In this document: positions 47,760 to 58,036 of the stretch, in pieces
Layout of the letters: the number at the start of each line of letters is the position of its first letter
How positions within the stretch are numbered: the first letter of the stretch is position 1
Assembly: GCA_001600635.1 (NCBI GenBank)
Contig: BCKL01000004.1
Span: forward strand, 1-64,000
DNA: 64,000 nt
Direction: 5' to 3'
DNA from: Leucosporidium creatinivorum
Taxonomy: Eukaryota; Basidiomycota; Microbotryomycetes; Leucosporidiales; Leucosporidiaceae
Program-made: the position numbers and the translations under genes
The notes under the pieces: generated by a model
Seen by the model: only the letters and a program-made list of their open reading frames with translations
Databases searched by the model: none
Told to the model about the DNA's origin: nothing

Positions 47760-48726
47760 ATGTCCCTCGCCCCCGACGCCAACGTTGACCTGTCGAAAGA
47801 TGCTCGGATCGGAGCCATTGTCGACGCCGACGAGAAGTCGACCATCCGCTCCTCTTCCCACGTCACCTACTCTTACGCCGCTGCAGCCTGGTTGGGCCTC
47901 CTCGCCACCCCATTGATCCTCTTCCCTAGGATCCTCTCGGTCGTCTTTGCTTCCCTTCTCACCGCTACTCCCGAGGCAGAGGGCACCCCCGAACTCATCA
48001 GGCAGCTTAATATCCTCGAGAGGAGTCTCGCTAGCTTGGCTGGTATCTCGTGCTTGACTCTCGCCGCCGTTTTGGTCGTTCAGGTGAGTTCCCGACTGAC
48101 GCGTTTCGAATTGGGGGCCAGTTGAGAGGCGCTTTGTGATGCGAGAAGGGGATCTGCCTGGGTGCAGAGTTGCGAGCAGGATGGAGATGTGTACCGCACT
48201 TCTGTTCTGCTTCGCTACATGTCGTCTGCGCACCATCCTGCCCTCCCAAGTCTCGGCGCCTCACTCCCCTTTCACTCGCTCGGGCACTCGCTAACCTTAC
48301 TTCTCCGTCCTCTTTATTCAAACAGACCGGCGCCCTCCCCCTCACCTCCTCCCTCTCGGCCTCCAACGCCATCCACAACGCCTCGGCCCAAGCCCCCTTC
48401 CGCGCCCCTACCATCTTCATCTCGGTCCTCTACTTCTCGGCCCTTGCCTACTACACTTACGACCTTGGTCTTTGGGTCGCGACGGGTCCCAGTGCCGTCT
48501 TGGCGGTTTGGGGATTGTGGGCTGTGAGTTTACGGGTTCTCTCTTTTTGCGAGGGGGGAGGGAGCGGAGGGCTAGGGCTGACTCGCTTCCGCTCGGCTTT
48601 GATTTCGAACAGCTCCTCTTCGCCCACCAAGGTCGCGCTAACGTCGTGGGAGGACCCGACAAGCTTAAGGGAAGATTCCAGGAGAAGGCCGAGGACCAGA
48701 TTGCCGATAGCAGGAAGAGTCGCTAA
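47760..48726 (+). CDS. Unknown four-helix membrane protein
   Basis: Three exons: MSLAPDANVDLSKDARIGA to VLVVQ, then TGALPLTSSLSASNAI to VWGLWA, then LLFAHQGRANVVGG to ADSRKSR. Hydrophobic segments fall near WLGLLATPLILFPRILSVVF, SLASLAGISCLTLAAVLVV, IFISVLYFSALAYYTYDL and VLAVWGLWALLFAHQ. The C-terminal tail is charged. I do not recognise the family, but the clean splicing in frame and consistent composition support a real gene. Confidence 0.65.
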
Positions 48727-49032
48727 AGTGGGGGTTGAGGTGCTCGAAGAGCGAGCGAGGGAAGAGATGGAGACGGAGACGGAGATAGGAAGGAGTTGTA
48801 CATAGCACGAAACGAAAAGAAACACGAGTGTCGGATAGCTGAGATCTTGGTTCCGAGCGGAGGAAGAGAGCAGAGAGCGCAGCGAAGGAGAGCAGCTTTC
48901 CGACCGAGCTTGACCTTCGCCGAACCGCGCCGACCTCTCAGCTTCGAGTCAAGCGAACAAGCTATTATTGTGTACCTCGCATCAAACTAGATTATCCCGC
49001 TCTCTCCGCCTGCTCCTTCCTACTCGATCCCC
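48727..49032. other. Intergenic region, nothing recognised
   Basis: This is the 3' region between the convergent membrane protein and AlkB-like genes. Confidence 0.4.
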
Positions 49033-51188
49033 TCACCACCCTTCCCCCCTCCCCAGCGCCGAACCGCCCACACCCGCACTCCCAGGCGGTACGAACCACT
49101 TGCCCCTCCCCTCCTTCCTCATGTCCAACCGCTGCCAGAACTTGCACGTCTTGCCCTCGTTCTGCATCCCCGCGGCGCAGGTCCAGAAGAACAGTACCTT
49201 ATCCTCCTCCTGCTCTTCCCTCGGCGCCGCCGAGTTGGACGAGGTGGAAGAAGAGGTGCAAGGGGCGAGACGGGCTTTGGCGCGACCCTTTGCGTCGGGG
49301 CGGAGGAGGGTGGGTGCGCCGCAGTGGCAGTGCGGCGTGCCTGTGTAGGTTGTTGAGGTTGAGGAGGAGGAGGAGGAGGGGGATTGAGGCGCGAGAGACG
49401 GAGCGAGTGTGGAAGAGCCGGTGATGCTCCCTAGGGTGGGGAGGGGCGCAAAGTCTGGTCGATAGTGGCGGAATGTCATCTGTTGTTTGGTGGAGGATGG
49501 GCGGTTGGAGAGGGAGGAGGCGAAGAGCGAGACGGAAAGGTCAGCTCCGGTTGGATTAGGCGAGGAGAACCTGATGCCTCGAGCGCAGGCGCTCCTTCCA
49601 GAAAGGAGGCAAGGGGAAAAGGAAAAGAAATACAATTTGAAACTCACATTGATCCTCTCCCTGTACGCTCTCCCCTCCCTTCCCTCCCCCGGCAAGCGAA
49701 ACACATCCATCGCCCCGACTGGAGGGATAGAATGTTTGAACCTCTCCTGACATCCTGCGTGCATGATGCAGAGGGTGTTATGGTCCAACTTGATTTCGAG
49801 GGTTCGGTTGGTGGTTGCTGAGAGGGAGGAATTGGTGGTGGGGAGGAAAGGGCGCAGGCGGAAGGGACGAGAGACGCCGAGCGAGAGAGAGGCTATTGTT
49901 GGGTAGGGGCCGAGGTAGGTTAGGACGTCGGAGTGCCAGCCTACGGACTGGAAGGGGGGTGGAGTGTAGGAGAAGGTGGAGAGGAAGAGGGGAGGGGAGG
50001 GGAGGGGAGGGGAGGGGAGGAAAGGGATGGCCGGAAGTAGAATGAGAGTCGAGGAGAAGGAGAGGGCGTGGGAAGAATCAGCGTGGCGAGGGAGGTAAGC
50101 AACAGGCTGTACGCACCTCCTTTGCACCTCGGTAGCAGTTGGCCGCCGCAACGTTCGGTACCCAGTCGCCTTGCCATTCCAGCGGATGCCTCTGCGCGCC
50201 GAGGTCGAGTGGTCAGCTTCTTTTCGCGGCCGAAGGTAAGCCGGAGACGAGGCAACGACATAACTCACCTCCCTCTCACTGAGCACCGTCCTCACGAGCG
50301 AAGCAATCAACTCTCTCGCCTCGTCCATCTCCGGCAAGAAAACTCGCGCCGAGCGTTTCTCGCCGTTGTACCAGTGGTGGGCGGCCTGCGATGAGAGAGA
50401 AGAGCGTACCGGTAGCAAGGTCAGCTTGCATAGCCAAGGAGGAGCAGCAGGAATGGAATGCACGACCGACAACTCACCTCGGCGAAAGCTTGAGCATCGT
50501 AGGCCTTGCCCTCCATCTGCTCGGGCGCCTCGACATAGAAGCTCGTCGTATGGGGGCTCTCCACTTCCCTCTCAAACAGATACCATCGGTTTCGATCCCC
50601 TGTGCGCTCGTTGGGAGCAGGTCAGGCCTCCCTTCCATCGCCGAGAAGCGAGTTGAGAGTCCGGAACTCACAAGCCTCCTTCGTCCCCGTTTTCCCTTCA
50701 GACTCTGCTACCATCGTCTTGTACAGTCGAGCAGCTAGGTCGGTAGGAAGAACGTTGGGAATGAGGGTGATGAGACCGTGAGTGTGCTCGGCGATCATGG
50801 CGGGGGTGCCAAGGGCCAAGGGAGGGAGATTGACGGGTGGAGGAGGGTTGGGAGAGGGGAGAGTGGACGATGATGGGAGGGAGCGAAGGAGGGTGAAGGC
50901 GGAGGGAGCTGTAGTCGAGTTGCTCGGCTTGACGCGTCGAGTCGCTGGTTTCAAGTCCGCTTCAAGAGTTGTTCCCTTGAGCCAGCCATCAAGCTTGTGC
51001 TCTCGTGGTCGTTTGAGTGAGTTGGTAGTAGTAGCTGTAGCTGATACGATGGGAGTGTCACCGAGGAGGGCGGAAGTGGCGCGGTCGAGTTGGTTTCCTG
51101 AGGCGACGAGGATGCGATTGAGCTCTGTAGTCGAGTGAGCGGGGAAGATGGCTTGTAGAGTTTGCAGTGCGCTGGGATCTGCTGCCAT
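49033..51188 (-). CDS. AlkB-type 2OG-Fe(II) dioxygenase with CUE and GRF domains
   Basis: This is a probable nucleic-acid demethylase of the ALKBH2/3 type. The N-terminal CUE-like ubiquitin-binding domain is about residues 6-45 (ALQTLQAIFPAHSTTELNRI, then QLDRATSALLGD). The dioxygenase region shows WYLFEREVESP, AAHHWYNGEKRSARVFLP, WQGDWVPNVAAANCY and the metal-binding SVGWHSDVLTYLGP with ASLSLG. The second histidine is in CQERFKHSIPPVG, followed by the 2OG-binding arginine in MTFRHYRPDF. The C-terminus is a GRF zinc finger: CHCGAPTLLR, then FFWTCAAG and CKFWQR. Six or so introns are inferred. Ubiquitin binding plus a GRF finger suggests recruitment to damaged chromatin; that is inference. Confidence 0.87.
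49987..50020. repeat. (GGGGA)n microsatellite
   Basis: About seven copies of GGGGA on the plus strand, probably in the intron of the AlkB-like gene before the SVGWHSD exon (CCTCCC on its sense strand). Confidence 0.75.
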
Positions 51189-51320
51189 GTCTATTGCGAG
51201 AAGCGAGCGGGAGGAAGCAGAGCAGCGGCCGGCGAGAGCGAAAGGGAATCTTGAATTCGAAAGCATTGCAATCGGTTGATTTCCTACTAATTCGTCGCTT
51301 TGTCATCTAGTACAGCAACG

Positions 51321-52068
51321 ATGGGATCAAGCAAAGCCACGGAACGGACACCTCTCTGCGCACAACCTGCTCGTAGGTCAACTTTCGCCCTCCTTGAGCA
51401 TCTCTCCGAGTCTCAGCTGACCTCTTCGCTCTGCTCCCTCTCGCTGCTGTAGCTCCACCGCCCTATGAGGATGCTACTACTTCCTACTCCGCTACACCTC
51501 TCAACGCTCAAGCTACTCCCTTCATCCCTACCACTTTCACCCTTCAACAGCAACAGCAACATTCGCACTCGCACGCTCATCTCCTCCCTCCCCCTCGGCG
51601 CAACTTCACCCCCCTCGGTCCAACACCTTATCACACCTTACCTCCTCCCGTCTCTTACGAACGAGCCCACGCTACAGAGCTAGCGGATAGAAGAGCAAGG
51701 CGCCGCTTCCGTTCTGCCCTCGTCTGGGGCGTGTTGCTCTACCTCTCCATCTCGGCCGCGGTAACGGTGGGGATGCAGAATCAGAAAGAGTTGAGGAGGG
51801 GTGCTGTGGGAGTCTGGAAGGGGGTCAAGAGGTGGATCAGGCGGGTCGAGAGGAGTTGGGATCCAGAGAGATTGAGGGATCCAGAGAGATTGAATGGACG
51901 GGGTGGGGTGAGTGGTTACGAGTCTGTGGGAGGCTGTGGGGGTACATACTGACGCTGTCTGTACTGTCACAGATCCACCTCTTCCCCAATGGCGTCGATA
52001 ACTCTCTCACCGCCCTTCCTGTCCTCCCTCCCTCCTTCGCCGAACTCAAGGCCGAGGACGTCCAGTAG
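51321..52068 (+). CDS. PPxY-motif membrane protein 2
   Basis: Three exons (51321-51372, 51453-51907, 51973-52068) give 200 residues. As in the gene at 33856, exon 1 ends one base into a codon and the junction creates QPAPPPPYEDA, with PPPY at residues 19-22. A Gln/His/Ser-rich linker follows (LQQQQQHSHSHAH), then ADRRARRRF and a hydrophobic helix (SALVWGVLLYLSISAAVTVG). This copy has a longer C-terminus with WKGVKRWIRRVERSW, a small internal duplication (DPERLRDPERL) and an extra exon ending KAEDVQ. It probably binds a WW-domain ubiquitin ligase. It is divergent from the AlkB-like gene, 132 bp between starts. Confidence 0.75.
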
Positions 52069-52556
52069 ACCCTCGATCACCTTCACTCCTCTCTCCGAAC
52101 CCTACCTCTACTTCTCCCCTTCTCTCACTCGCCTCCCGTCCTCACCACCCTCGACATGACGCTGAGCAGCCAACACCCGAGTAGTATAGAACGCCGAGGC
52201 GGGCGTGTGAGCTTGGAGCGCGCGCCTACGGGACACTAAGGACTGTACATACCTTTCTTTTGATCCTTGATAGTAATGTGGATGTGTGGGTGGGACAGCT
52301 GGGGGGCACGGAACTCGACTCGGCGGTGGCATTGTAGCTTTTCGATGTTTAGTCTCTGCAGTTCAGGCTCGCTCTATGACAATGGCGCTTCGCGTGTACC
52401 TCTTCATTCCTGCTCGAACCGCGACGCGCCATGAGTTGTAACACGACTAGGCGGACCGAGCCAGAGCTTAACCCTTGAGAGCAGTGATTGCCGCTTCTCT
52501 TCTTCCTAACCCTCACCTCGTCCCCTCACCGCGCCTGTCTCGCTTCAACCGTACAA
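52069..52556. other. Intergenic region, nothing recognised
   Basis: This lies between PPxY protein 2 and the twinfilin half-copy. No domain or RNA gene is visible. Confidence 0.4.
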
Positions 52557-53290
52557 ATGGCGAACACCGGACTACCCATCTCTGCTGAGCTCCGTTCCAC
52601 CTGGGCCGCAGCTCGCCAACACCTCCACTCGCTTGATTCAAGTACGTCACCGACCCTACTGGTTTTCCTTCTTCGCCTCCAGTCTTTGACCAACCAGCTG
52701 CGCTTGTACATACTGCGTCGTACTCTCGCTCTAGATTCAGCGTGATGGCCAGGAGCAGACTGCGATTGGCCAGTTTGACGCCGAGGGGAGTTTCGAGGAG
52801 GATTTCGAGAGGTATAGCGAGTTGGTCGTCTCTGCTTCCGCTGCTTACTTCGTCTTCCGGTGAGCTTCCCTACATATCTTTGTGTAGCTGACCGCGCCAA
52901 GTCGCTCGTGGCTCTCCCTCTTCGCTCTAAGACGCTCGGCGGACACCAAACTGACCTTCTCCTCCCTCCCGCCCTTGCTTCACGTACCGCCTCGACTCGA
53001 CGCGAAACTCCAAGTGGATCCTGTACACCTGGATCTCGCCTTCCGCCTCTCTGCGCGACAAGATGCTCCTGGCAGCTTCCACCCCCAGCTTGAAGCAGTT
53101 TCTCGGCGAGGACAAGATTGCGAGGCATGTGATGGCTACCGATGAGGTGAGAGTTTTTAATTGGCTCTTCGTAGAGCGCACTACGCGGGAGCGAGATCCA
53201 GACGCTGCCTCAGTCTATCTCCTCGTCAGATGACGGGAGCTGATCTTCGTCTTGCTCGGCGCTGATTCGCAGAGCCAACTCACCTACTAG
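52557..53290 (+). pseudogene. Truncated tandem copy of twinfilin
   Basis: This copy parallels the first exons of the twinfilin gene downstream. MANTGLPISAELRSTWAAAR corresponds to [40 protein letters not shown] aligns with the second exon. SKWILYTWISPSASLRDKML and ARHVMATDE match the first ADF-homology domain. The acceptor before the third exon, expected at about 52982, reads TA instead of AG. The exon after ATDE reads SQLTY and stops (TAG 53288), where twinfilin continues [11 protein letters not shown]. The C-terminal half is absent. It is either a pseudogene or, if spliced otherwise, a single-domain cofilin-like protein. Confidence 0.7.
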
Positions 53291-53916
53291 GGGCGTCGGG
53301 GAGCCCTCGACGGCAGGGCGCCCTGTATAGATACATCTTCTGAGCCAAATGAAGGGCCGGAGGCAGCAACCCGAGCATCGGCAGCTTCGTCACGTCTGTA
53401 CTTCGGCGATCAAGCGAGACTTCCGAGCGTCGTTAGCCGGCCGAAGTCAGCCGCTTGAGGAATGCGGAGGCATGTACCGAGCTTATAGATAGCATGTGGA
53501 ATGCTCTCGACTGCTTTTGGCCCGTCGACCCTCCCTCGCGGCCGAAAGTCAGCTCGGTGCGATATCGCCGAAGCGGTCAGCCAGCCAGGGAGACTTCGTC
53601 TCAGACCATATCTACTGTCAAAGGGGCCACCTAGGATCTATTCAAAAAATCCTTAGTGCTTCACGAGCCTCTCCGCCAGAAAATGGCAGCTACCTCTCGG
53701 CTCGGCGGGCGCTGGCTCTCGGCCTTTGCTTTCCGCGGGCTCGGAGCGCTGAGCTGAGCTTAGCGTGGGAGCGGATCTAGATCATCTGACAGACACCTGG
53801 GAGAGATTGAAGCTGTACTCGACTGTGCCAAGCGACCCACCTCGAGCGAACGCCGCTTCTCGCCTCTCTCCTTCCCGCACTCACCTCGTTTCCTGGTATC
53901 TCAGCTCCGACCGACC
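53291..53916. other. Intergenic region, nothing recognised
   Basis: This 626-bp gap before twinfilin shows no remnant of the missing half of the truncated copy that I can recognise. It presumably contains the twinfilin promoter. Confidence 0.4.
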
Positions 53917-55548
53917 ATGGCCGCTCAATCTGGAATCGCACCGACCGCAGAACTCACCGCTACCTGGGCTACAGCTCTCTCCTCGTCTACAACCCGCCTA
54001 CTCAAGGTGCGTTCGTCACTCGCTCTCTCGCCATCTTCTGCGCTCTGTGGCTGATCAGGCCCTCCGGCGCTGGAGCAGATCACTATCAACAAGGAGCAGC
54101 TTGTACCTGCTGCTGAGTTTGAGAGTAAGGGCGACTTTAAGGGTGATTTCGAGCTGTTTGAAGGGGAGGGAGTCGTCGAGGAGCAGGCGCCGGCGTATTA
54201 CCTTTACCGGTGAGTTCAGGAAGCACTCACTTACGATACAGGAGCTGCATAGGCGCCCCCGTGCACCTCTCTGACCTCCTCGGCGCCTCCTCCTGCCTCG
54301 CTCAACCCCCACTGACCCTCTCTCGCTCTTCTCCTTCCCCTCCCTCCTACCACTGACCAGCCGCGAACCCACCCCTTCTTCACAATGGATTTTTTACTCC
54401 TACGTCCCGGACGCTGCTCCCGTGCGCGCCAAGATGCTTTACGCCTCGAGCCGAGCGGCGTTGACTAGGGCTCTTGGGGATGAGAGGTTCTCGACGAGCG
54501 TGTTTGCTACCAATAAGGTCGGTCTGGGTCTCCTTCGCCGCGTATCAGACTTTCTGGGACAGGACTAGATGCTAACGCCCTGACGTCCCCTCGCAGGCCG
54601 ACCTCACTCACCGCTCCTACCTCTCGCACCTTTCTCACCTCTGCTCCGAAGCACCCCTGACGCAAAGGGAACAAGAGATGGAGGAGATCCGTAAAGCCGA
54701 GGCCAAGGAGCAGCGCGAGGGATCGGGAGTCGCGAGGAGCATGCTTGTGCCGGCTGCTGGGGGCGCTTCGGTGGGCTTGGGGTGGAGTGAGCAGGCGAGG
54801 AGTGCTGTTGAGGGAGTGACGGAGAGGGAGGGAGGAGTAGTACAACTGGTGAGCTCCAAGCCCGGAAGTGTAGACGAAAAGATGTCTCGGGACAAAGAAG
54901 CTGACAGCTCGGCGCTCGCGATTCGCAGGAAATCGAGAAGGAGACGGTCGTGCTTTCCTCGGAGCAGCCGACATCTCTCTCCCTACCCGCTTCCTCGCCG
55001 TTTTATACCTTCTACAACCACCCTTCTGGACTCGGTGAGTGCTCTCGCTCGGTCTGGTGCTCGGCTTTCACGGTCCTGACTCTCGATACCAACCGTCTCA
55101 CTTCTCTCCGCTACCACTTTCTCTATCCATGCTCGCTTCTATCAACGAAAAAGTCTTCATCTACTCCTGTCCGCCTTCCTCGCCCATCAAGTCCCGCCTC
55201 GTTTACTCCTCTTCGGCTAGCGGAGTCGTCAGCAACGCCAAGCAGCTCGGATTGACCGTGCTGAAGAAGGTGAGCTAAATTTTCTCCTTGCTGCGCTCTC
55301 CCATGCTTCCTTCTCGCGACCTGACTGACCTCGACCCTCGCTCGCAGATCGAGACCTCCGACCCCTCCGAGATTGACGACGCCTACATCCTCTCCGAGCT
55401 CGGCCCTCTCGCTACCTCCACCACCTCGGCTAGTGCAGGAGAGGCGACTCCCAGCTCGGCGCCTGGGAGCGGAGCGAGCACGCCCCTGGGCTCGGCGGTG
55501 GGTGAGAAGCCGGCGTTTGCGAGGCCGTCGAGGCCGGGGAGGAGGTAG
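53917..55548 (+). CDS. Twinfilin
   Basis: Twinfilin is an actin-monomer-binding protein with two ADF-homology domains. Seven or eight exons are inferred. The first domain runs from [16 protein letters not shown] through [34 protein letters not shown] and [21 protein letters not shown] linker with [18 protein letters not shown] follows. The second domain includes [38 protein letters not shown] and [14 protein letters not shown] with [11 protein letters not shown]. The tail ends with basic ARPSRPGRR. The conserved IFYSY..D..PVR.KMLYAS is diagnostic. An intron near 54920 has the TCGGCGCTCG motif. Confidence 0.87.
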
Positions 55549-55766
55549 ATGTGGTGTAGACTGGTAGTGCCGCAGTGCTCTTTGCTATTTCCCCTGTTTC
55601 GCTCGAAGCGGTACCCTCGAAGCGGTAAGACATGTGGAGAGCGGGCAGTGAGAGCAAGCTTTGCGCCGAGACGTCGAGCAAAGAGAGCGTGGTTTTCTCG
55701 TTCTGCCGGCGTCGAGAAGAGCAAGCACAACAGTCATATATACACAGCAAGATCGCGCCCCGCTCT

Positions 55767-56685
55767 CTACCTTCCCACATTCCCTGCATTTCCCCTGCTC
55801 GGCGTTGACTCGCCCGCTACTCCCGCCGACGCCAACCCACCCGCATCGCCATCCCCCCCAACCGCAAACCTCTCCAACTCCTCTCGCTTGACCTTCTCCT
55901 CCTCCCTCACTCCCTGATTCATATCCCTCAAAGCCCTCTCATGCGTAGCTTCCAGGATCACACGAGGGACAATTCGCTCTCCGAGAGGGTGGGAGAGGGA
56001 GGCCCGGAGAGCTTGTGCCCAGCGGGAGGCGCAGAGACACCAGGTGCAAGGGGAGCGTATGGGATTGGACGTGGGCGAGAGAGGGCCGGAACTGGGGAAG
56101 AGAGGGCGGAGGTCGTTGCCTTGGCCTGGAGGGAGCGAGAGGAGGGTCAGCGGGGGAGAGCTGACTGGGAGGAGAGGGGTACCGCACTGGCTGAGAAGTC
56201 GAGGAAGTCGGGTGTGATGACAGCGGCGACTGTGGAAAGATAGCGAGGTTAGCGGTCACCGCGCAAGAGCCGAGAGGAGCGCCGAGCATGGTCGCCGAGC
56301 ATTTCTGAAAGGCGTCTGCTCGCCTCCCGCCTCATGTAGCGTAAGGCGAACACCACTCGGAAACATCCGAGAGATGTGCTCACCTGTATGGGATCCAGAG
56401 TCGAGAGGGGAGCCGTCGCAGAGGTTGTTTCGAAAGAAGCCGGTGACGGGTCCTTGGCCGACTGGGACGTGCTGCAAAGGCTGGCCAAAGACTGTATGGA
56501 GTAGTGCGAGTCAGCCATACTACTCCAGAGCGCCTCAGACGCCTGCAGAACAGCTCACAATTGCGCCTCGGGTGCGTCACGTCCTCCAGGCCATCGGAAG
56601 CGTGAGAAGGAGGGAGGTCTGCCATGGTAGCCAAAGGTCGGTGAAGCTGTTTTGTAGTAATGCGAAGAGCGAGATTCCTGAGCAT
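55767..56685 (-). CDS. DUF2237 domain protein
   Basis: DUF2237 proteins are small, widely conserved and of unknown function. Four exons join in frame. FFGQPLQHVPVGQGPVTGFF and RNNLCDGSPLDSGSHT then splice to VAAVITPDFLDFSAS. The last exon has QGNDLRPLFP, CTWCLCASRWAQALRAS and ERIVPRVILEATHERALRDM. That is the complete order of DUF2237 motifs (TGFFR, D.GSHT..A, GNDL, WCLCA.RW, LEATHERAL). MLRNLALRITTKQLHRPLA at the N-terminus resembles a mitochondrial presequence; a second in-frame ATG (MADLPPSHA) would remove it. The start lies only about 70 bp from that of the divergent SNRNP27 gene. Confidence 0.83.
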
Positions 56686-56754
56686 CGGTAAGGGCGAAGG
56701 CAGAGAAGCGATTCGCAGGTTGGACTCTCCCACATCGCTCGCTCAGATTCAGGA
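56686..56754. promoter_or_regulatory. Very short bidirectional promoter
   Basis: Only 69 bp separate the proposed start codons of the DUF2237 gene (minus) and the SNRNP27 gene (plus). Both promoters and 5' UTRs must share this stretch or overlap the neighbouring coding region. If DUF2237 starts at its second ATG (near 56625), the gap is about 130 bp. Confidence 0.55.
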
Positions 56755-57780
56755 ATGGCCTACAGGGAGGATCCTCGTTCTTACCAGCAACCAGCAAGAG
56801 GTTCAGGGGGAGGAGGACGTGCACCTGCTTCCTACGGTGATATTGATGAACCACACTACAGCTCGAGGGGAGGGCGTGACTTGGGCAGGGACAGAGGAGG
56901 ATACGACGACCGCAGAGGAGGACCAGGAGGCTATGACCGAGGATATGATCGCAGGGATGATTACAGCAGGAGGGACGATAGGGACAGGGACAGGCGACCG
57001 GGAGGAGGAGACTACAGGCAGCCAGAACAGCGCAGGAGGAGCAGATCACCGCCTGCTCGTCGTAGGGACGATGAGTACTCTAGAGGTGAGCTACAGTAGA
57101 CTAACCATAACATGCTACAGCTCGGCTGACTCGCACTGCTCTCCCCTACAGACCACCGCCGCTCCCGCTCCCCTCCTCCCTCTCGCTACGACGCTTCCCA
57201 CGCCAACAGCCGTGCACCCATCCCACCTCGCTCCGACGCAGGCTCAGCCCGATCCAGGGGAGAGGACGAGCGCATCCCTGCTCCACGAGATGCTCCTCGT
57301 GAGGAGAGGAACGGCAAGGGAGCGAAAGGCAAGGACAAGAGAGAGCGTACCCCTTCGCCCGTGACGGCCGATGATGCGGCTGATGTGGATGCGGCTGCTA
57401 TGGCCGCCATGATGGGCTTCAGTGGGTTTGATACGACTTCGGTGAGCTCGGGCGGCTCCATCTCGCTGCTCGGCGAGGGAAACGAACTCCGAGTTGACGC
57501 TATCTTCCCTTTACACCAGCACAAGCACGTACAGGATGATCTCGCAGCAGTCGCCATCAAGCAGCCGAGGACGCACAGGCAGTATATGAACAGGTGCCTT
57601 AGCGTTCTCTTCCGCGCCGAAGGATCTCGGCTGACCCACTCCGTTCCGTGCTCCCTTGCCCGCTCACAGGAAAGGAGGATTCAACAGGTATGCGCTGGAT
57701 AATTTCACACATCACGATACCTCATAGCTGACCCTCTCTCTCTCTCTCTCTCTCGCAGGCCTCTCGACCGGATCAAGTAG
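56755..57780 (+). CDS. U4/U6.U5 tri-snRNP 27 kDa protein
   Basis: This is a component of the spliceosomal tri-snRNP. The N-terminal half is rich in Arg, Gly, Asp and Tyr (RGGRDLGRDRGGYDDRR, RRRSRSPPARRRDDEYSR) and, after the intron, RS-like (HRRSRSPPPSRYD). The conserved C-terminus is AAMAAMMGFSGFDTTS, KHVQDDLAAVAIK and RQYMNRKGGFNRPLDRIK, spread over three small exons. The final one (GG-PLDRIK) follows an intron with a long CT run. This C-terminal block is diagnostic for SNRNP27. It is presumably nuclear. Confidence 0.9.
57733..57756 (+). repeat. (CT)n tract at an acceptor
   Basis: A pure CT run forms the polypyrimidine tract between the branch site AGCTGACC and the CGCAG acceptor of the last SNRNP27 intron. 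Confidence 0.8.
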
Positions 57781-58036
57781 AGACTCGGCGAGGATAAGGC
57801 TTCTCGCTTCGTACACTAGCTTGCGATGTGCAACGACGTGCATGCTCCTAGTCGATTCGGCGGTCACGATACTGACCAGTGAGCAGAGCGTCGGCTGCGA
57901 GCGGTCGCTGGTTCGCACTCGCTTCCCACCCTTCCTCGCCGCTCGCCGTCCGATTTGAACAAAGATGTCACGGCGTTCACAACGACCGATTCGAAACCGC
58001 TATACAACAACTTCAAGCAACTCCTCGGGCCTCGAC
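57781..58036. other. Short convergent intergenic region
   Basis: This is the 3' region between SNRNP27 and the converging gene. Nothing else is seen. Confidence 0.4.

Noticed and set aside
49987-50020. GGGGA run as a telomeric or G-quadruplex control element
   Set aside because: It is a simple repeat inside an intron of the AlkB-like gene. Nothing ties it to a function.
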